From contig CAMHLZ010000003.1 in the NCBI GenBank assembly GCA_946186125.1, positions 54,959 to 118,958 of the forward strand: DNA of 64,000 nucleotides. The letters are read 5' to 3'. Made by a program: the position numbers and the translations under genes. Under the pieces are notes generated by a model. The model did not search any database. It saw nothing but the letters and a program-made list of their open reading frames with translations, and was not told where the DNA came from. Shown here in pieces: positions 27,066 through 36,080 of this stretch. The first letter of the stretch is position 1, and each line of letters begins with the position of its first letter. Origin of the DNA: an uncultured Lachnospira sp. (GTDB lineage: Bacteria > Bacillota > Clostridia > Lachnospirales > Lachnospiraceae).

Positions 27066-27275
27066 ATGGCATATAATTGTTATTCTAACTGTAGAAATTG
27101 TTCTCAGAATCAAAATATGCATATCATAGCGGATGAAAACAATAATCGCAGACCACTTGCCATGACTTACGTCCCATGGCAGAGCTTTGAAGACTTGTAT
27201 GATATTGATAATGCTTTTTCATGCGGAACTATTTTTCGAAAATTAAATCAACCTTTTGAAGGAGGATGCCGGTAA
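27066..27275 (+). CDS. cotJA: Spore coat protein CotJA
   Basis: A 69-residue protein with the CotJA core PLAMTYVPWQSF, YDIDNAFSCGTIF and the C-terminal QPFEGG. In Bacillus the cotJABC operon is expressed in the mother cell under sigma E and its products enter the inner coat. The N-terminus is rich in Cys and Asn (YNCYSNCRNC), a region absent from Bacillus CotJA, which could allow disulphide cross-linking. TTAGGAG precedes the start. I could not identify a convincing sigma-E promoter. Confidence 0.93.
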   Translation: MAYNCYSNCRNCSQNQNMHIIADENNNRRPLAMTYVPWQSFEDLYDIDNAFSCGTIFRKLNQPFEGGCR

Positions 27276-27535
27276 TGCCTCATTGTAATAATCAATACGA
27301 ACTCATGAATCTTATCAATAAGTTAAGTTTCGCATTGGATGATACCCGTTTGTTTCTCGATACTCACCCTGATAACCAGGAGGCATTGGAGTATTTTGAA
27401 AGAACTATGCATCTCAGAAACAGAGCTGTAAATGATTATACCGCAAAATACGGACCTGTTAACCAATACGTACTTAATACCTCTCAGGGGTATAATTGGA
27501 ACAGCTGCCCTTTACCATGGAACGGAGGAATATGA
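27275..27535 (+). CDS. cotJB: Spore coat protein CotJB
   Basis: An 86-residue protein matching CotJB (PF12652): SFALDDTRLFLDTHPDNQEA followed by a conserved Y-x-GP-x-N segment near the C-terminus. The ATG at 27275 overlaps the cotJA stop (TAATG) and has GGAGG 9 nt upstream; the ATG at 27266 abuts that site and is unlikely. CotJB interacts with CotJC in Bacillus. Confidence 0.92.
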   Translation: MPHCNNQYELMNLINKLSFALDDTRLFLDTHPDNQEALEYFERTMHLRNRAVNDYTAKYGPVNQYVLNTSQGYNWNSCPLPWNGGI

Positions 27536-27536
27536 T

Positions 27537-28145
27537 ATGTGGAGTTATGAAAAAAGGTTACAATATCCCGTTAATATAAAGAAACCAAACGCTAAATATG
27601 CACAGATTATCATCAGCCAGTACGGCGGTCCTGATGGTGAAATGGGTGCATCTATGAGATACTTATCCCAAAAATTTGCAATGCCTGATAACCGTGTTGC
27701 AGGTTTACTTAATGATATTGGAACTGAAGAACTCGGGCATCTTGAGATTGTAGGTGCTCTCGTCCACCAATTGACAAGAGGTATTGACGTTGCAGAAGTT
27801 AAATCATCCGGATTTGATAAATATTTTGTAGATCACACCCTCGGTATCTGGCCACAGGCTGCCGGAGGAGTTCCGTTTAATGCGTGTGAATTCCAGTCAA
27901 AGGGTGATCCTATTACTGATATGATAGAAGATATGGCTGCCGAACAAAAAGCACGTACCACATATGATAATATTCTTCGACTTATAGATGACCCGGATGT
28001 CAGGGATGTCATCAAATTTTTAAGGACACGTGAAATTGTCCATTTCCAGCGTTTTGGCGAAGGTCTCAGACTTATACAGGATAACTTAAACTCTAAGAAT
28101 TTCTACGCCTGCAATCCTGCATTTGACAATGGATGTGGCCGATAA
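27537..28145 (+). CDS. cotJC: Spore coat protein CotJC, manganese-catalase family
   Basis: A 202-residue ferritin-like four-helix protein of the Mn-catalase family. Metal-ligand segments GTEELGHLEIV and the later AEQKART and REIVHFQRF are visible. The true start is ATG 27537 with GGAGG 9 nt upstream; the open frame extends further upstream but that part overlaps cotJB. In spores CotJC is a coat component with possible peroxide protection. The operon ends in a strong terminator. Confidence 0.95.
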   Translation: MWSYEKRLQYPVNIKKPNAKYAQIIISQYGGPDGEMGASMRYLSQKFAMPDNRVAGLLNDIGTEELGHLEIVGALVHQLTRGIDVAEVKSSGFDKYFVDHTLGIWPQAAGGVPFNACEFQSKGDPITDMIEDMAAEQKARTTYDNILRLIDDPDVRDVIKFLRTREIVHFQRFGEGLRLIQDNLNSKNFYACNPAFDNGCGR

Positions 28146-28165
28146 CACTAAACTTACGTAAATAA

Positions 28166-28207
28166 AACGGTGCGTTGACCATTTTATCAACGCACCGTAT
28201 TTTTTAT
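28166..28207 (+). terminator. Terminator of the cotJ operon, bidirectional
   Basis: A 12-bp stem ACGGTGCGTTGA / TCAACGCACCGT with an 8-nt loop and a T-run on the plus strand; A-rich sequence on the other side lets it serve the convergent amylase gene, whose stop codon lies inside the T-rich arm. Confidence 0.9.
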
Positions 28208-31200
28208 TTTACTACTTTGTATGAAGATATTGTCTTCTTTACAACTCTATTAGTATTTGCATCCTTTACATATACGTATAACATATACTTTCCGGCTTTT
28301 GAAGGCTTCCATACAGCTTTGTTCTTTGCTTTGAATCCACTTGTATATACAATTCTCGTTGTACCAATCTTCTTGTAAGCAAATCTGTATGTATAACTTC
28401 CGCTTCCGCCCTTTGCTTTAACAGTCAATGTTATCTTATTCTTAATATAAGCCTTTCCACTCTTCTTTGATGCTTTAAATGAACTTATCTTCAACTTGTT
28501 GTTTACTACAAAATTCTTAAGTACCTTACTTATAACTGTGCCACTCTCATCTTTTACATAAACAATGATGCTATAAGTTCCTGCTTCCGTAAGTTCCCAT
28601 GTTGCTTTATTAGATGTAGTATAATTCTTTACAATATCGTCCCAATCAGATCTTACTGCAAACTTATACTTAAGTGTTCCTTTACCACCTTTTGCTGTAA
28701 CTTTTAATGATACTGAATCTCCAACACTTACTTCACCGCTTTCTGCTGAAAGTGAAACATTAGTAATCTCTATCTTCTTAGTTGTCTCTTCTTCTACTGT
28801 TGTTGTTTCTTCCTGTTTTGTTGTTGTCTCTTCCTGTTTTGTTGTTGTCTCTTCCTGTTTTGTTGTTGTCTCGTCCTGCTTTGTTGTTGTCTCGTCCTGC
28901 TTTGTTGTTGTCTCTTCCTGTTTTGTTGTTGTCTCTTCCTGTGTTGTCGTCTCTATAGCTGTTGTTGTTGTCTCAGGCTGCACTGTTGGTGTCTCAGGCT
29001 GTTTTGTTGTTGTTTCGTCCTGTTTTGTTGTTGTTTCGTCCTGTTTTGTTGTTGTTTCGTCCTGTTTTGTTGTTGTCTCTTCCTGCTTTGTTGTTGTCTC
29101 TTCCTGCTTTGTTGTTGTCTCTTCCTGTTTTGTTGTTGTCTCAGGATCTCCAATCTTGCTATAAGTAAATGTTACTGTAATAGGCTCACTTGTGAACTTT
29201 CCTGTTACCTCACCATCAGTCTTAGATAATTTATATCCTTCAATGTCTTTTGCAGAAATCTCATATGTATCTCCTGCATTACCAACACGATATACTTCTT
29301 TTCCGCCTGAGATGTCTTTTCCTGAAGTATCAACTAATTTTACAGTTACCTTACATGGTGTTCCTGTCGGAATATCTGTAAAGCTTCCATCTCTGTTATA
29401 TATCTTAGATCCCTCTGATGATAAATCTTTTGCAGGATCCTTCTGACCATTACTAATCAAGATAAAGTTAACTGTTCCTTCAAGGTCTTTATTCTCATAT
29501 GTCCAATAATCACTGTCATCACTCATAGGTTTACCAGGCCATGCACCGTTAATTACTGTAACTTTACCTGCTGCGTCTGTCTGCCATACATAAATATTTG
29601 GACAACTTGTATACTCTGTCTTCTTAACTTTTAATCTGTATACTCCATCAGAAATAACCGGTTCACTTTCTCTTGTAAATGTAGCAGAAGCACTTATTGT
29701 TGAACCATCTTCTGCTTTGCCGAATACATCTACCTTTACAGACTCACCATACGCTGTACCACCACCAATTTCAATAGTGTCACCGCTTGTATATGCTTTC
29801 TTTTCTCCACCATTTACTGAGTAATATGTATCTGTTGCAAGTGAAGCATTTAACTTAACTGTTACCTTATCTGTAGAGTATACCTTCATACCTGATACAC
29901 TTACACTTGAAGTAAGCTTTCCGCCACTCTCTAATAATATAGTACAGTTGTCATCACATGTTACAGAAACTGTTCCGCCACTTACCTGGTAAGCTTCACC
30001 TGTGTAAGCATCTGTTACCATTGTACCATCTTCAAATACACCGCTTACAGTTATATCGTATGTACCTGCTGAATCCGGCATAGCTACTACAACTTTATCA
30101 TCGCCATATGTACGGCTGAATGTATAAGGCGCTGCAGCAAGCTGTTTGTGTGTTCCTGCACCTACTGCAAGGTGGTTATTTCTAAATGTACCAACCTTCT
30201 GATAATGAGCAAGCAAATCCTGATCTATAGAATTCCAGTTCATATCACTTCTGAGTGAATGACCTGCTGCACCATTTCCATCAAAGCTTACACCTGAAAC
30301 CATCGGTCTCTGTGTTTCTTCACCGTAGTAAATCTGTACTCCACCAGGAAGAAGCAGAAATGCTGTTCCATAATAATGCATCTGCGCTGCACTATGATCT
30401 TTACTCATCAATGTAGCATCATGTGATGACATGAATGAAAGCAAGTTAAAGTTTTTGCTTGAATTAATGTTTGTAGCGTATCCTGAATATACACCATCAA
30501 GTTTTGACTTATCAGCAAAAACTCCTCCACCCCATGTCTCAAAGTTAATCATTGAATCAAAACCGCCTGAAGTAAAGTACGAATCATTTTCTGTCTTATG
30601 ATTCCATGCCTCACCTGTCATCCAGAAATCATCTGTCCAATTTGCACCAGGTGCTGTCGGATTGTTCTGTCTCCATTTCTTGAGTGCATCAACTCCTGCT
30701 GTCTTTAATGCTTTCCATGATTCAAGTTCAACATGCTTAGCGGTATCACATCTAAATCCGTCTACTCCGAATTCTTCAACCCATTCAGAAAGCCATTTTA
30801 CTAAATATGATCTTACTGTACCTGATGAACCGTATTTTGCAACTTTCGCATCATAAGTTCCTTCTTTTGTCCATTTCGTCTTCAACATCTCAGGTATTCC
30901 GACATTCGAAGTACTCTCTGTCTTAAAATCCGGAAGTCCTTCCAATGCTCTTGTGTAATCCGAACCATTCTTTCCATCATCCGGATAACCTGCTACACCT
31001 GATCTAATCCATGAGCCTCCCCACCATTTGCCCCATGCTGTAGAATCACTATTATAATCTATCAGACTGTGATACTGTTTGATATTTGATTCAGAAGGTG
31101 ATTTGTAAAAACTGTCCCATCCTGATAACAATGTACCAAATCCATACTCATTCATATCCTGCATAGAATTGTATCCTGCATGGTTCATAACTATATCCAT

Positions 31201-31815
31201 AACCACTCTGATTCCATGCTCATGAGCCTTTGTTACTAATTCTTTGAATTCTTCCTTAGTACCAAATGATTTATCCGTCTCAGTATAATCGAGAACATAA
31301 TATCCGTGATATGACTGATGATAGTAGTTATCTCCATTATCAGAACCTACTATATATCCGTGAATCTGCTCGTACGGAGCTGATAACCAGATAGCATTTA
31401 CACCTAAATCATCAAAATATCCTTCTTCTATCTTCTGTGTAATACCGGCGAAATCTCCACCGTGGAATGTAGCTCTGTTATCTCCAAACTTATAATCCAT
31501 TCTTCCATATGAATTATCATTTGCAGTATTTCCATTCTTAAATCTGTCAGTTAATAAGAAGTATACTGTTGCGTTATCCCAAGAGAATGTTTTCTCAGTT
31601 CCTTTGCTTAATGAGTCGAGTGCAAGACTTTCCTCAGTAGGAACTAATTTTCCCGAATCATCTGTTGTAAATTTATAAGCAAATCCTGCATCTTTGCTAA
31701 ATGCTGATGCCTGTCTTGCTATTCCTGTTCCTGTCTGAGCCCACGCTGTCGATGTGCACATCATCGCTGCAGACAATGATAATGCTAAAACTTTTTTAAA
31801 CTTTGTTTTACTCAT
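28204..31815 (-). CDS. Secreted multidomain alpha-amylase (GH13) with CBM26, MucBP-like and Ig-like modules
   Basis: A 1203-residue extracellular amylase. It has a signal peptide (about 1-26, ending AWA) and a GH13 catalytic domain (about 75-560) with the nucleophile Asp in GFRCDTAKH, the acid/base Glu in WMTGEAWNH and the third acid in FMSSHDAT. Next are a C-terminal beta domain, a CBM26-like starch-binding module (about 695-800, NIYVWQTDAAG, NGAWPG) and a MucBP-like domain (VTVKLVDTSGKDISG). A long TTTKQ(E/D)E linker leads to two tandem Ig-like domains of about 90 residues ending VVK. No LPXTG or lipobox is seen; the basic Ig-like tail may bind the wall. GGAGGT precedes the start. It degrades starch outside the cell. 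Confidence 0.93.
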   Translation of the reverse strand: MSKTKFKKVLALSLSAAMMCTSTAWAQTGTGIARQASAFSKDAGFAYKFTTDDSGKLVPTEESLALDSLSKGTEKTFSWDNATVYFLLTDRFKNGNTANDNSYGRMDYKFGDNRATFHGGDFAGITQKIEEGYFDDLGVNAIWLSAPYEQIHGYIVGSDNGDNYYHQSYHGYYVLDYTETDKSFGTKEEFKELVTKAHEHGIRVVMDIVMNHAGYNSMQDMNEYGFGTLLSGWDSFYKSPSESNIKQYHSLIDYNSDSTAWGKWWGGSWIRSGVAGYPDDGKNGSDYTRALEGLPDFKTESTSNVGIPEMLKTKWTKEGTYDAKVAKYGSSGTVRSYLVKWLSEWVEEFGVDGFRCDTAKHVELESWKALKTAGVDALKKWRQNNPTAPGANWTDDFWMTGEAWNHKTENDSYFTSGGFDSMINFETWGGGVFADKSKLDGVYSGYATNINSSKNFNLLSFMSSHDATLMSKDHSAAQMHYYGTAFLLLPGGVQIYYGEETQRPMVSGVSFDGNGAAGHSLRSDMNWNSIDQDLLAHYQKVGTFRNNHLAVGAGTHKQLAAAPYTFSRTYGDDKVVVAMPDSAGTYDITVSGVFEDGTMVTDAYTGEAYQVSGGTVSVTCDDNCTILLESGGKLTSSVSVSGMKVYSTDKVTVKLNASLATDTYYSVNGGEKKAYTSGDTIEIGGGTAYGESVKVDVFGKAEDGSTISASATFTRESEPVISDGVYRLKVKKTEYTSCPNIYVWQTDAAGKVTVINGAWPGKPMSDDSDYWTYENKDLEGTVNFILISNGQKDPAKDLSSEGSKIYNRDGSFTDIPTGTPCKVTVKLVDTSGKDISGGKEVYRVGNAGDTYEISAKDIEGYKLSKTDGEVTGKFTSEPITVTFTYSKIGDPETTTKQEETTTKQEETTTKQEETTTKQDETTTKQDETTTKQDETTTKQPETPTVQPETTTTAIETTTQEETTTKQEETTTKQDETTTKQDETTTKQEETTTKQEETTTKQEETTTVEEETTKKIEITNVSLSAESGEVSVGDSVSLKVTAKGGKGTLKYKFAVRSDWDDIVKNYTTSNKATWELTEAGTYSIIVYVKDESGTVISKVLKNFVVNNKLKISSFKASKKSGKAYIKNKITLTVKAKGGSGSYTYRFAYKKIGTTRIVYTSGFKAKNKAVWKPSKAGKYMLYVYVKDANTNRVVKKTISSYKVVK
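28772..29146 (-). repeat. 21-bp tandem repeat encoding a Thr-rich TTTKQEE/TTTKQDE linker
   Basis: About sixteen 7-residue units encode TTTKQ followed by EE, DE or PE, interrupted once by a variant segment (TPTVQPETTTTAIE). The 21-bp units are almost identical, with only Glu/Asp and synonymous variation, so the tract probably changes length by slippage or recombination. It separates the catalytic/starch-binding part from the Ig-like tail and would be a flexible, possibly glycosylated spacer. Confidence 0.9.
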
Positions 31816-31862
31816 AATACCTCCTGAATTTCTTTTTTTTCATATTTGCGCCTCTACCTATA

Positions 31863-31891
31863 ACTATATAACTTTTGGTAAGAATTTGCAA
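31863..31891 (-). promoter_or_regulatory. Predicted promoter of the amylase gene
   Basis: On the minus strand TTGCAA (31891-31886) and TATAGT (31868-31863) with a 17-bp spacer, about 48 bp before the start. The upstream DNA to 32040 is AT-rich; I did not find a convincing cre site. Confidence 0.6.
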
Positions 31892-32042
31892 ATTATATTT
31901 GCTTTTCAGGCTAAATTTGTTGCAATTTGAATAATTTTTTTAAACTTTTTTAGACTTATTGCACAGTAGATATATTCTTAATTTGTTTTTATTTGTTATT
32001 TTTCATTTACAATATACCGGACATGTCTGTATATCACACAAA

Positions 32043-32072
32043 GAGAGCCGCCCGCATTAGCGAACGGCTCTC
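32043..32072 (-). terminator. Hairpin terminator after htrA
   Basis: On the minus strand a 13-bp stem (GAGAGCCG continued through two G-T pairs, closing CGGCTCTC) with a TAAT loop lies 20 bp after the HtrA stop. The following T tract is short (CTTTGTGTG), so termination may be partial. Confidence 0.7.
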
Positions 32073-32092
32073 CAAAATATCATAACACTTTA

Positions 32093-33424
32093 TTACCTGA
32101 ACATTCCAAAGAAATCTTCAAATTCTTCCATATCATCTTCATTTCCAAACTGCTGTCTGTCATCTTCGCCTTCTCTGACATCATCAGAATTCTCTTTGTC
32201 AGTCTTTCCAGTAGTATCAGACGCAGTAGTCTGAGCTTTTCCTAATTTAACAGTTACAGTCTTTTCTTCATATCCTTTACTGCTTCTTCTCTGATACTTC
32301 ACTTCAACTTTATCGCCTGCTGCATAGTACTGAAGAAGGCTCTGAAGTGAAGATGTGTCTGATACTGCCTTGCCATCGAGTTCAGTGATTATGTCACCTT
32401 TCTGAAGTCCGGCTTCATCTGCCGCTTCACCTTCATTTACTGCTGCAACATATACTCCCTGTGGTATATCATACATTTCAGTTACATCCGAATCAACATC
32501 CTGACATGATATTCCAAGAGCACCTTTTTTATCCTCATCAACTTTTTCCATGGTCATAAGCTGTTCAAGTATCGGCTCTGCTACTGATACAGGAATCGCA
32601 TATCCCATTCCTTCAACTTCTTCTGATGAAAACTTTGCTGAATTAATACCGATAACCTCACCCTTCATGTTAAATAAAGCACCGCCGCTGTTTCCAGGGT
32701 TAATGGCTGCATCTGTCTGTATAAGTTTTGCAGTGCTATTTTCAATATCAACTTCTCTGTCTAATGCACTTAAATATCCTGATGTAACTGACTGTCCATA
32801 GCCTAATGCATTTCCTATGGCTACCACCTGTTCACCAACAGATGCTTTTTCCGAATCTCCAAGTGTTGCAATAGATATAGTCTTTAACACGTCTGAAGAA
32901 ATATCGCTAAGCGATACGGCAACAATTGCCAGATCATTTGTCGCATCAGTTCCTTTTACTTCAGCTTCATATACCTGATCTTCCGAATCATTAAAACATA
33001 CAGAGATTTCATTTGCTCCATCTACTACATGATTGTTGGTTGCAATGTAAAGGTTGTTATCATCTTCTGCAATTACAATTCCTGAACCCGCGCTGTTGCT
33101 TTCATATTCCTGTGAACCGCCAAAATAGCTTCTTACCGTCTCAACACTTGTACACGAGATAGATACAACACTTGACATGCACTTCTCTGCAATCTCCTGT
33201 ACCGTATATTCTTCCGAATCAGATGAATCTGTTCCTGAATATGCTGTTGATAATGCTCCTGTCGTCGTACTCATCTTAATAGTTGACTTAGATGATGCCG
33301 TATTATGATTCAACGCACTCTCAACACCTGTAAATACCAATCCCGAACTAAGTCCGAATACTACTCCACAAACTGCTACATTTCTTACCTTTTTTGTTAA
33401 ATTACTATTCTTTAAATTCATCAT
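32093..33424 (-). CDS. HtrA/DegP-family serine protease with one PDZ domain
   Basis: An envelope quality-control protease of about 443 residues. An N-terminal membrane segment (about 17-35) anchors it; a Ser/Thr-rich linker leads to the trypsin-like domain with the triad His (ATNNHVVDG), Asp (TNDLAIV) and Ser (NPGNSGGALF). One PDZ domain follows (GVYVAAVNEGEAADEAGLQKGDII). The C-terminus is an unusual acidic tail (DDMEEFEDFFGMF) after a low-complexity linker. AGAGG is 8 nt from the ATG at 33424; the ATG at 33430 is too close to it. It refolds or degrades misfolded exported proteins, and may process the abundant secreted proteins encoded nearby. Confidence 0.93.
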   Translation of the reverse strand: MMNLKNSNLTKKVRNVAVCGVVFGLSSGLVFTGVESALNHNTASSKSTIKMSTTTGALSTAYSGTDSSDSEEYTVQEIAEKCMSSVVSISCTSVETVRSYFGGSQEYESNSAGSGIVIAEDDNNLYIATNNHVVDGANEISVCFNDSEDQVYEAEVKGTDATNDLAIVAVSLSDISSDVLKTISIATLGDSEKASVGEQVVAIGNALGYGQSVTSGYLSALDREVDIENSTAKLIQTDAAINPGNSGGALFNMKGEVIGINSAKFSSEEVEGMGYAIPVSVAEPILEQLMTMEKVDEDKKGALGISCQDVDSDVTEMYDIPQGVYVAAVNEGEAADEAGLQKGDIITELDGKAVSDTSSLQSLLQYYAAGDKVEVKYQRRSSKGYEEKTVTVKLGKAQTTASDTTGKTDKENSDDVREGEDDRQQFGNEDDMEEFEDFFGMFR

Positions 33425-33552
33425 AACCATTACCTCTTTTCAAAAAACTCTTTTATTTGTTCCCTGTTATGTGATTATGATATTTAAAAATTATATTCAA
33501 ATTGTGGAGGAATTATGTAAAAACTGTGAACTGTGAAATTATAGAATATAAA

Positions 33553-33597
33553 TTAAAGGAGTTATCACTCTTTAGTCAGAGCGACAACTCCTTTTAA
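33553..33597 (-). terminator. Terminator of the PFOR operon
   Basis: On the minus strand an AAAGGAGTT / AACTCCTTT stem with an imperfect inner stem lies 12 bp after the beta-subunit stop and is followed by AATTTATATT. It separates the PFOR operon from htrA. Confidence 0.7.
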
Positions 33598-33608
33598 GTG
33601 CAGATAAA

Positions 33609-34556
33609 TTATTCCTGTGAACATCTGAACTGTAAATCTTCCCATCTTCTGTCGACTTCTTCCTGGAATTTAACTATAAGTTCTTCATTTCCAGGCTTGA
33701 AAAGGTGCTTAAATCTTCCCTGTGGTTTTAAGAAATCTTCTATCGGAAGTTTGTTCTTAGGTTCGTAACTAAGCTGCCATTTTCCATCTACTACTTCGAA
33801 CAAAGGCCAGTAGCATGTCTCAACTGCGAGTTTACAAATCTCCATAATCTCCGATGTCTCATATCTCCATCCTCTCGGACACGGTGCCATAATATTTAAA
33901 AATGCAGGTCCCGGTGTGTAGATTGCCTTCTCAGCTTTTATATGCAAATCTTTAAAATTTGATAAAAATGTAGTCTGCGCAACGTAAGGAACTTTGTGTT
34001 CTGCTATGATAGCTGCCAGGTCTTTTCTGTACTGTATCTTACCGTTTGATTCTTTTCCTACAGGTGTTGTAGTAGTATCTGCATACATAGGTGTGGCAGA
34101 TGAACGCTGAATACCTGTATTCATGTATGCTCCGTTATCATAACATACGTATACAAAATCATGTCCTCTCTCCATTGAACCTGACAATGACTGAAATCCT
34201 ATATCATAAGTTCCGCCATCACCACCAAATGTGATGAATTTAAAATTATCTTTAATCTTACCTTTTTCTCTAAGTCTGTTATATGCAGTCTCTACGCCAC
34301 TCATTGTAGCACCTGCATTTTCAAATGCGTTGTGAATGTAACTGTCCGTATATGCAGTATATGGATACATAAAACTTGATACTTCCAAACATCCTGTTGC
34401 GTTTCCTATAACAGCATGGTCACCTTCGTGTAATGCCCTAAGCACTGCTCTTACAGCAATCGTACCACCACAACCTGCACACATTCTGTGACCCGGTGTC
34501 AGACGCTCCGGTCTGCTCATTACTTCTTTTAGATTATATCTTTTCTTACTTTCCAT
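33609..34556 (-). CDS. porB: Pyruvate:ferredoxin oxidoreductase (2-oxoacid oxidoreductase) beta subunit
   Basis: A 315-residue thiamine-pyrophosphate-binding subunit. CAGCGG near the N-terminus and later cysteines bind a 4Fe-4S cluster; the TPP motif runs from GGDGGTYDIGFQS to the downstream Asn in YDNGAYMNTG. The ATG at 34556 is preceded by GAGG; a GTG at 34568 would overlap it. It is the last gene of the G-D-A-B operon and converts pyruvate (or another 2-oxoacid) to acyl-CoA with reduction of ferredoxin. Subunit sizes favour pyruvate but 2-oxoisovalerate is not excluded. Confidence 0.93.
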   Translation of the reverse strand: MESKKRYNLKEVMSRPERLTPGHRMCAGCGGTIAVRAVLRALHEGDHAVIGNATGCLEVSSFMYPYTAYTDSYIHNAFENAGATMSGVETAYNRLREKGKIKDNFKFITFGGDGGTYDIGFQSLSGSMERGHDFVYVCYDNGAYMNTGIQRSSATPMYADTTTTPVGKESNGKIQYRKDLAAIIAEHKVPYVAQTTFLSNFKDLHIKAEKAIYTPGPAFLNIMAPCPRGWRYETSEIMEICKLAVETCYWPLFEVVDGKWQLSYEPKNKLPIEDFLKPQGRFKHLFKPGNEELIVKFQEEVDRRWEDLQFRCSQE

Positions 34557-34557
34557 C

Positions 34558-35745
34558 TTAATCCTCACTTCTCAAACCGATATATTTATAATTCTCTATT
34601 TCTTTTCCTTCAGTAATTAAAGCTTCTAATTCACTATAAACATTTTTAGCATCCTCAACTCTGAAATCACGTCCGCCCAATCCGTAAATATAATTTCTAA
34701 CTTCCATGGTGCATTTTGCGTTAAACAACGCCTGTGTGACTTCTGAACCAAGAGGACCTCCATGAGCATTAAAACTTTCAGCTCTGTCAAGGATTGCAAC
34801 TGCTTTAGTATTCTTAAGCGCCTCTGCAATTTCTTTTTCAGGGAATGGTCTGAACACACGAATCTTTAATAATCCGACTTTCTTTCCTTCTTCTCTTAAG
34901 GAATCAATTGCATCCTTTGTAGTTCCTGCTGCCGAACCAATCATAACAATCGCGTATTCAGCATCTTCTAATCTGTATTCTTCGAATAATCCGTACTGTC
35001 TTCCGGAAATACCGGCAAATTCATTGGCAACATCCAAAATAACCTGCTTAGCGTTTTTCATAGCCTCAGTCTGTGCCTTCTTTGACTCCATATAATAATT
35101 AGATACGGCATAAGGACCTACAGCCATAGGAGTTTCAGAATTGAGCAGATAATTTTCAGGCTCGTACTCACCAACAAAATTCTTTACAACATCATCTTCA
35201 AGTAATTCTATATTTTCAACAGCATGGCTGGTGATAAATCCGTCCTGACAAATCATAACCGGAAGCATAACATCTTTGTGTTCCGAAATTCTGTAAGCCT
35301 GTACAAAATTATCATATGCCTCCTGATTATTCTCAGCATAAATCTGAATCCATCCTGAATCTCTGGCGCCCATACTGTCCGAATGGTCACAGTTAATGTT
35401 AATCGGACCACTCAAAGCTCTGTTTACCAATGCAAGCACAACAGGAAGTCTGTTAGATGCTGCAACATATAATTCTTCCCACATAAGTGCAAGTCCGCAT
35501 GAAGATGTAGCAGTAAGGGCTCTTGCACCTGCTGCCGATGCACCAATTGTCGCACTCATGGAACTGTGTTCGCTTTCAACCGGAATAAATTCCGTATCAC
35601 ATTCACCATTTGCAATATATGTTGATACATATTGAGGTATCTCTGTTGACGGAGTAATAGGGAAAGCAGGCATAACATCCGGATTAATCTGCTTAATTGC
35701 GAAGCTGACCGCCTCATTTCCTGATAATCTTTCTCTTATAGCCAT
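34558..35745 (-). CDS. porA: Pyruvate:ferredoxin oxidoreductase alpha subunit
   Basis: A 395-residue subunit with the N-terminal GNEAVSFAIKQINPDVMPAFPITPSTEI pattern (shown in part by FPITPSTEIP), the SEHSSMSATIGASAAGARA pyrimidine-domain stretch, and a C-terminal transketolase-like domain with VGLLKIRVFRPFP and ILDRAESF. It pairs with the beta subunit to form the active site. GGAGGG precedes the start, two bases after the delta subunit stop. Confidence 0.94.
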   Translation of the reverse strand: MAIRERLSGNEAVSFAIKQINPDVMPAFPITPSTEIPQYVSTYIANGECDTEFIPVESEHSSMSATIGASAAGARALTATSSCGLALMWEELYVAASNRLPVVLALVNRALSGPININCDHSDSMGARDSGWIQIYAENNQEAYDNFVQAYRISEHKDVMLPVMICQDGFITSHAVENIELLEDDVVKNFVGEYEPENYLLNSETPMAVGPYAVSNYYMESKKAQTEAMKNAKQVILDVANEFAGISGRQYGLFEEYRLEDAEYAIVMIGSAAGTTKDAIDSLREEGKKVGLLKIRVFRPFPEKEIAEALKNTKAVAILDRAESFNAHGGPLGSEVTQALFNAKCTMEVRNYIYGLGGRDFRVEDAKNVYSELEALITEGKEIENYKYIGLRSED

Positions 35746-35747
35746 CT

Positions 35748-36050
35748 TTATTTGCCCTCCTTCATACTAATAGCGTTAAACGGACATACACTTGCACATA
35801 TTCCGCATCCTTTACAATGGTCAAGGTCAAAATCCTCACGCTCGCCATTCTTTACCGGAATACAACTGTCCGGACAGACCGGTGTGCATAAAAGACATTG
35901 TGTACACTTTTCTTTATCAAGAACAGGTGTATTAGTTCTCCACTCACCCGTATGAAAATATTTGGATGTTCCACCGGCATAAATCTTATTTCCTTCCGTA
36001 AGATTCTGCCATGGACTTTTTTCTGTTATCTTTGATATATCTGTAGCCAT
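35748..36050 (-). CDS. porD: Pyruvate:ferredoxin oxidoreductase delta subunit (2x 4Fe-4S)
   Basis: A 100-residue ferredoxin-like subunit with two CxxCxxCxxxCP clusters, CTQCLLCTPVCP and CKGCGICASVCP, that pass electrons from the TPP site to external ferredoxin. GGAGG lies 10 nt upstream of the start. Confidence 0.95.
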   Translation of the reverse strand: MATDISKITEKSPWQNLTEGNKIYAGGTSKYFHTGEWRTNTPVLDKEKCTQCLLCTPVCPDSCIPVKNGEREDFDLDHCKGCGICASVCPFNAISMKEGK

Positions 36051-36080
36051 CGCTAATTAACCTCCACTATCTGTATCGCT

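Noticed and set aside
28953..29168. Open frames on both strands across the amylase linker encoding Leu-rich or Gln-rich repeats
   Set aside because: They are out-of-frame readings of the TTTKQ tandem repeat, with no ribosome site and no similarity to proteins.
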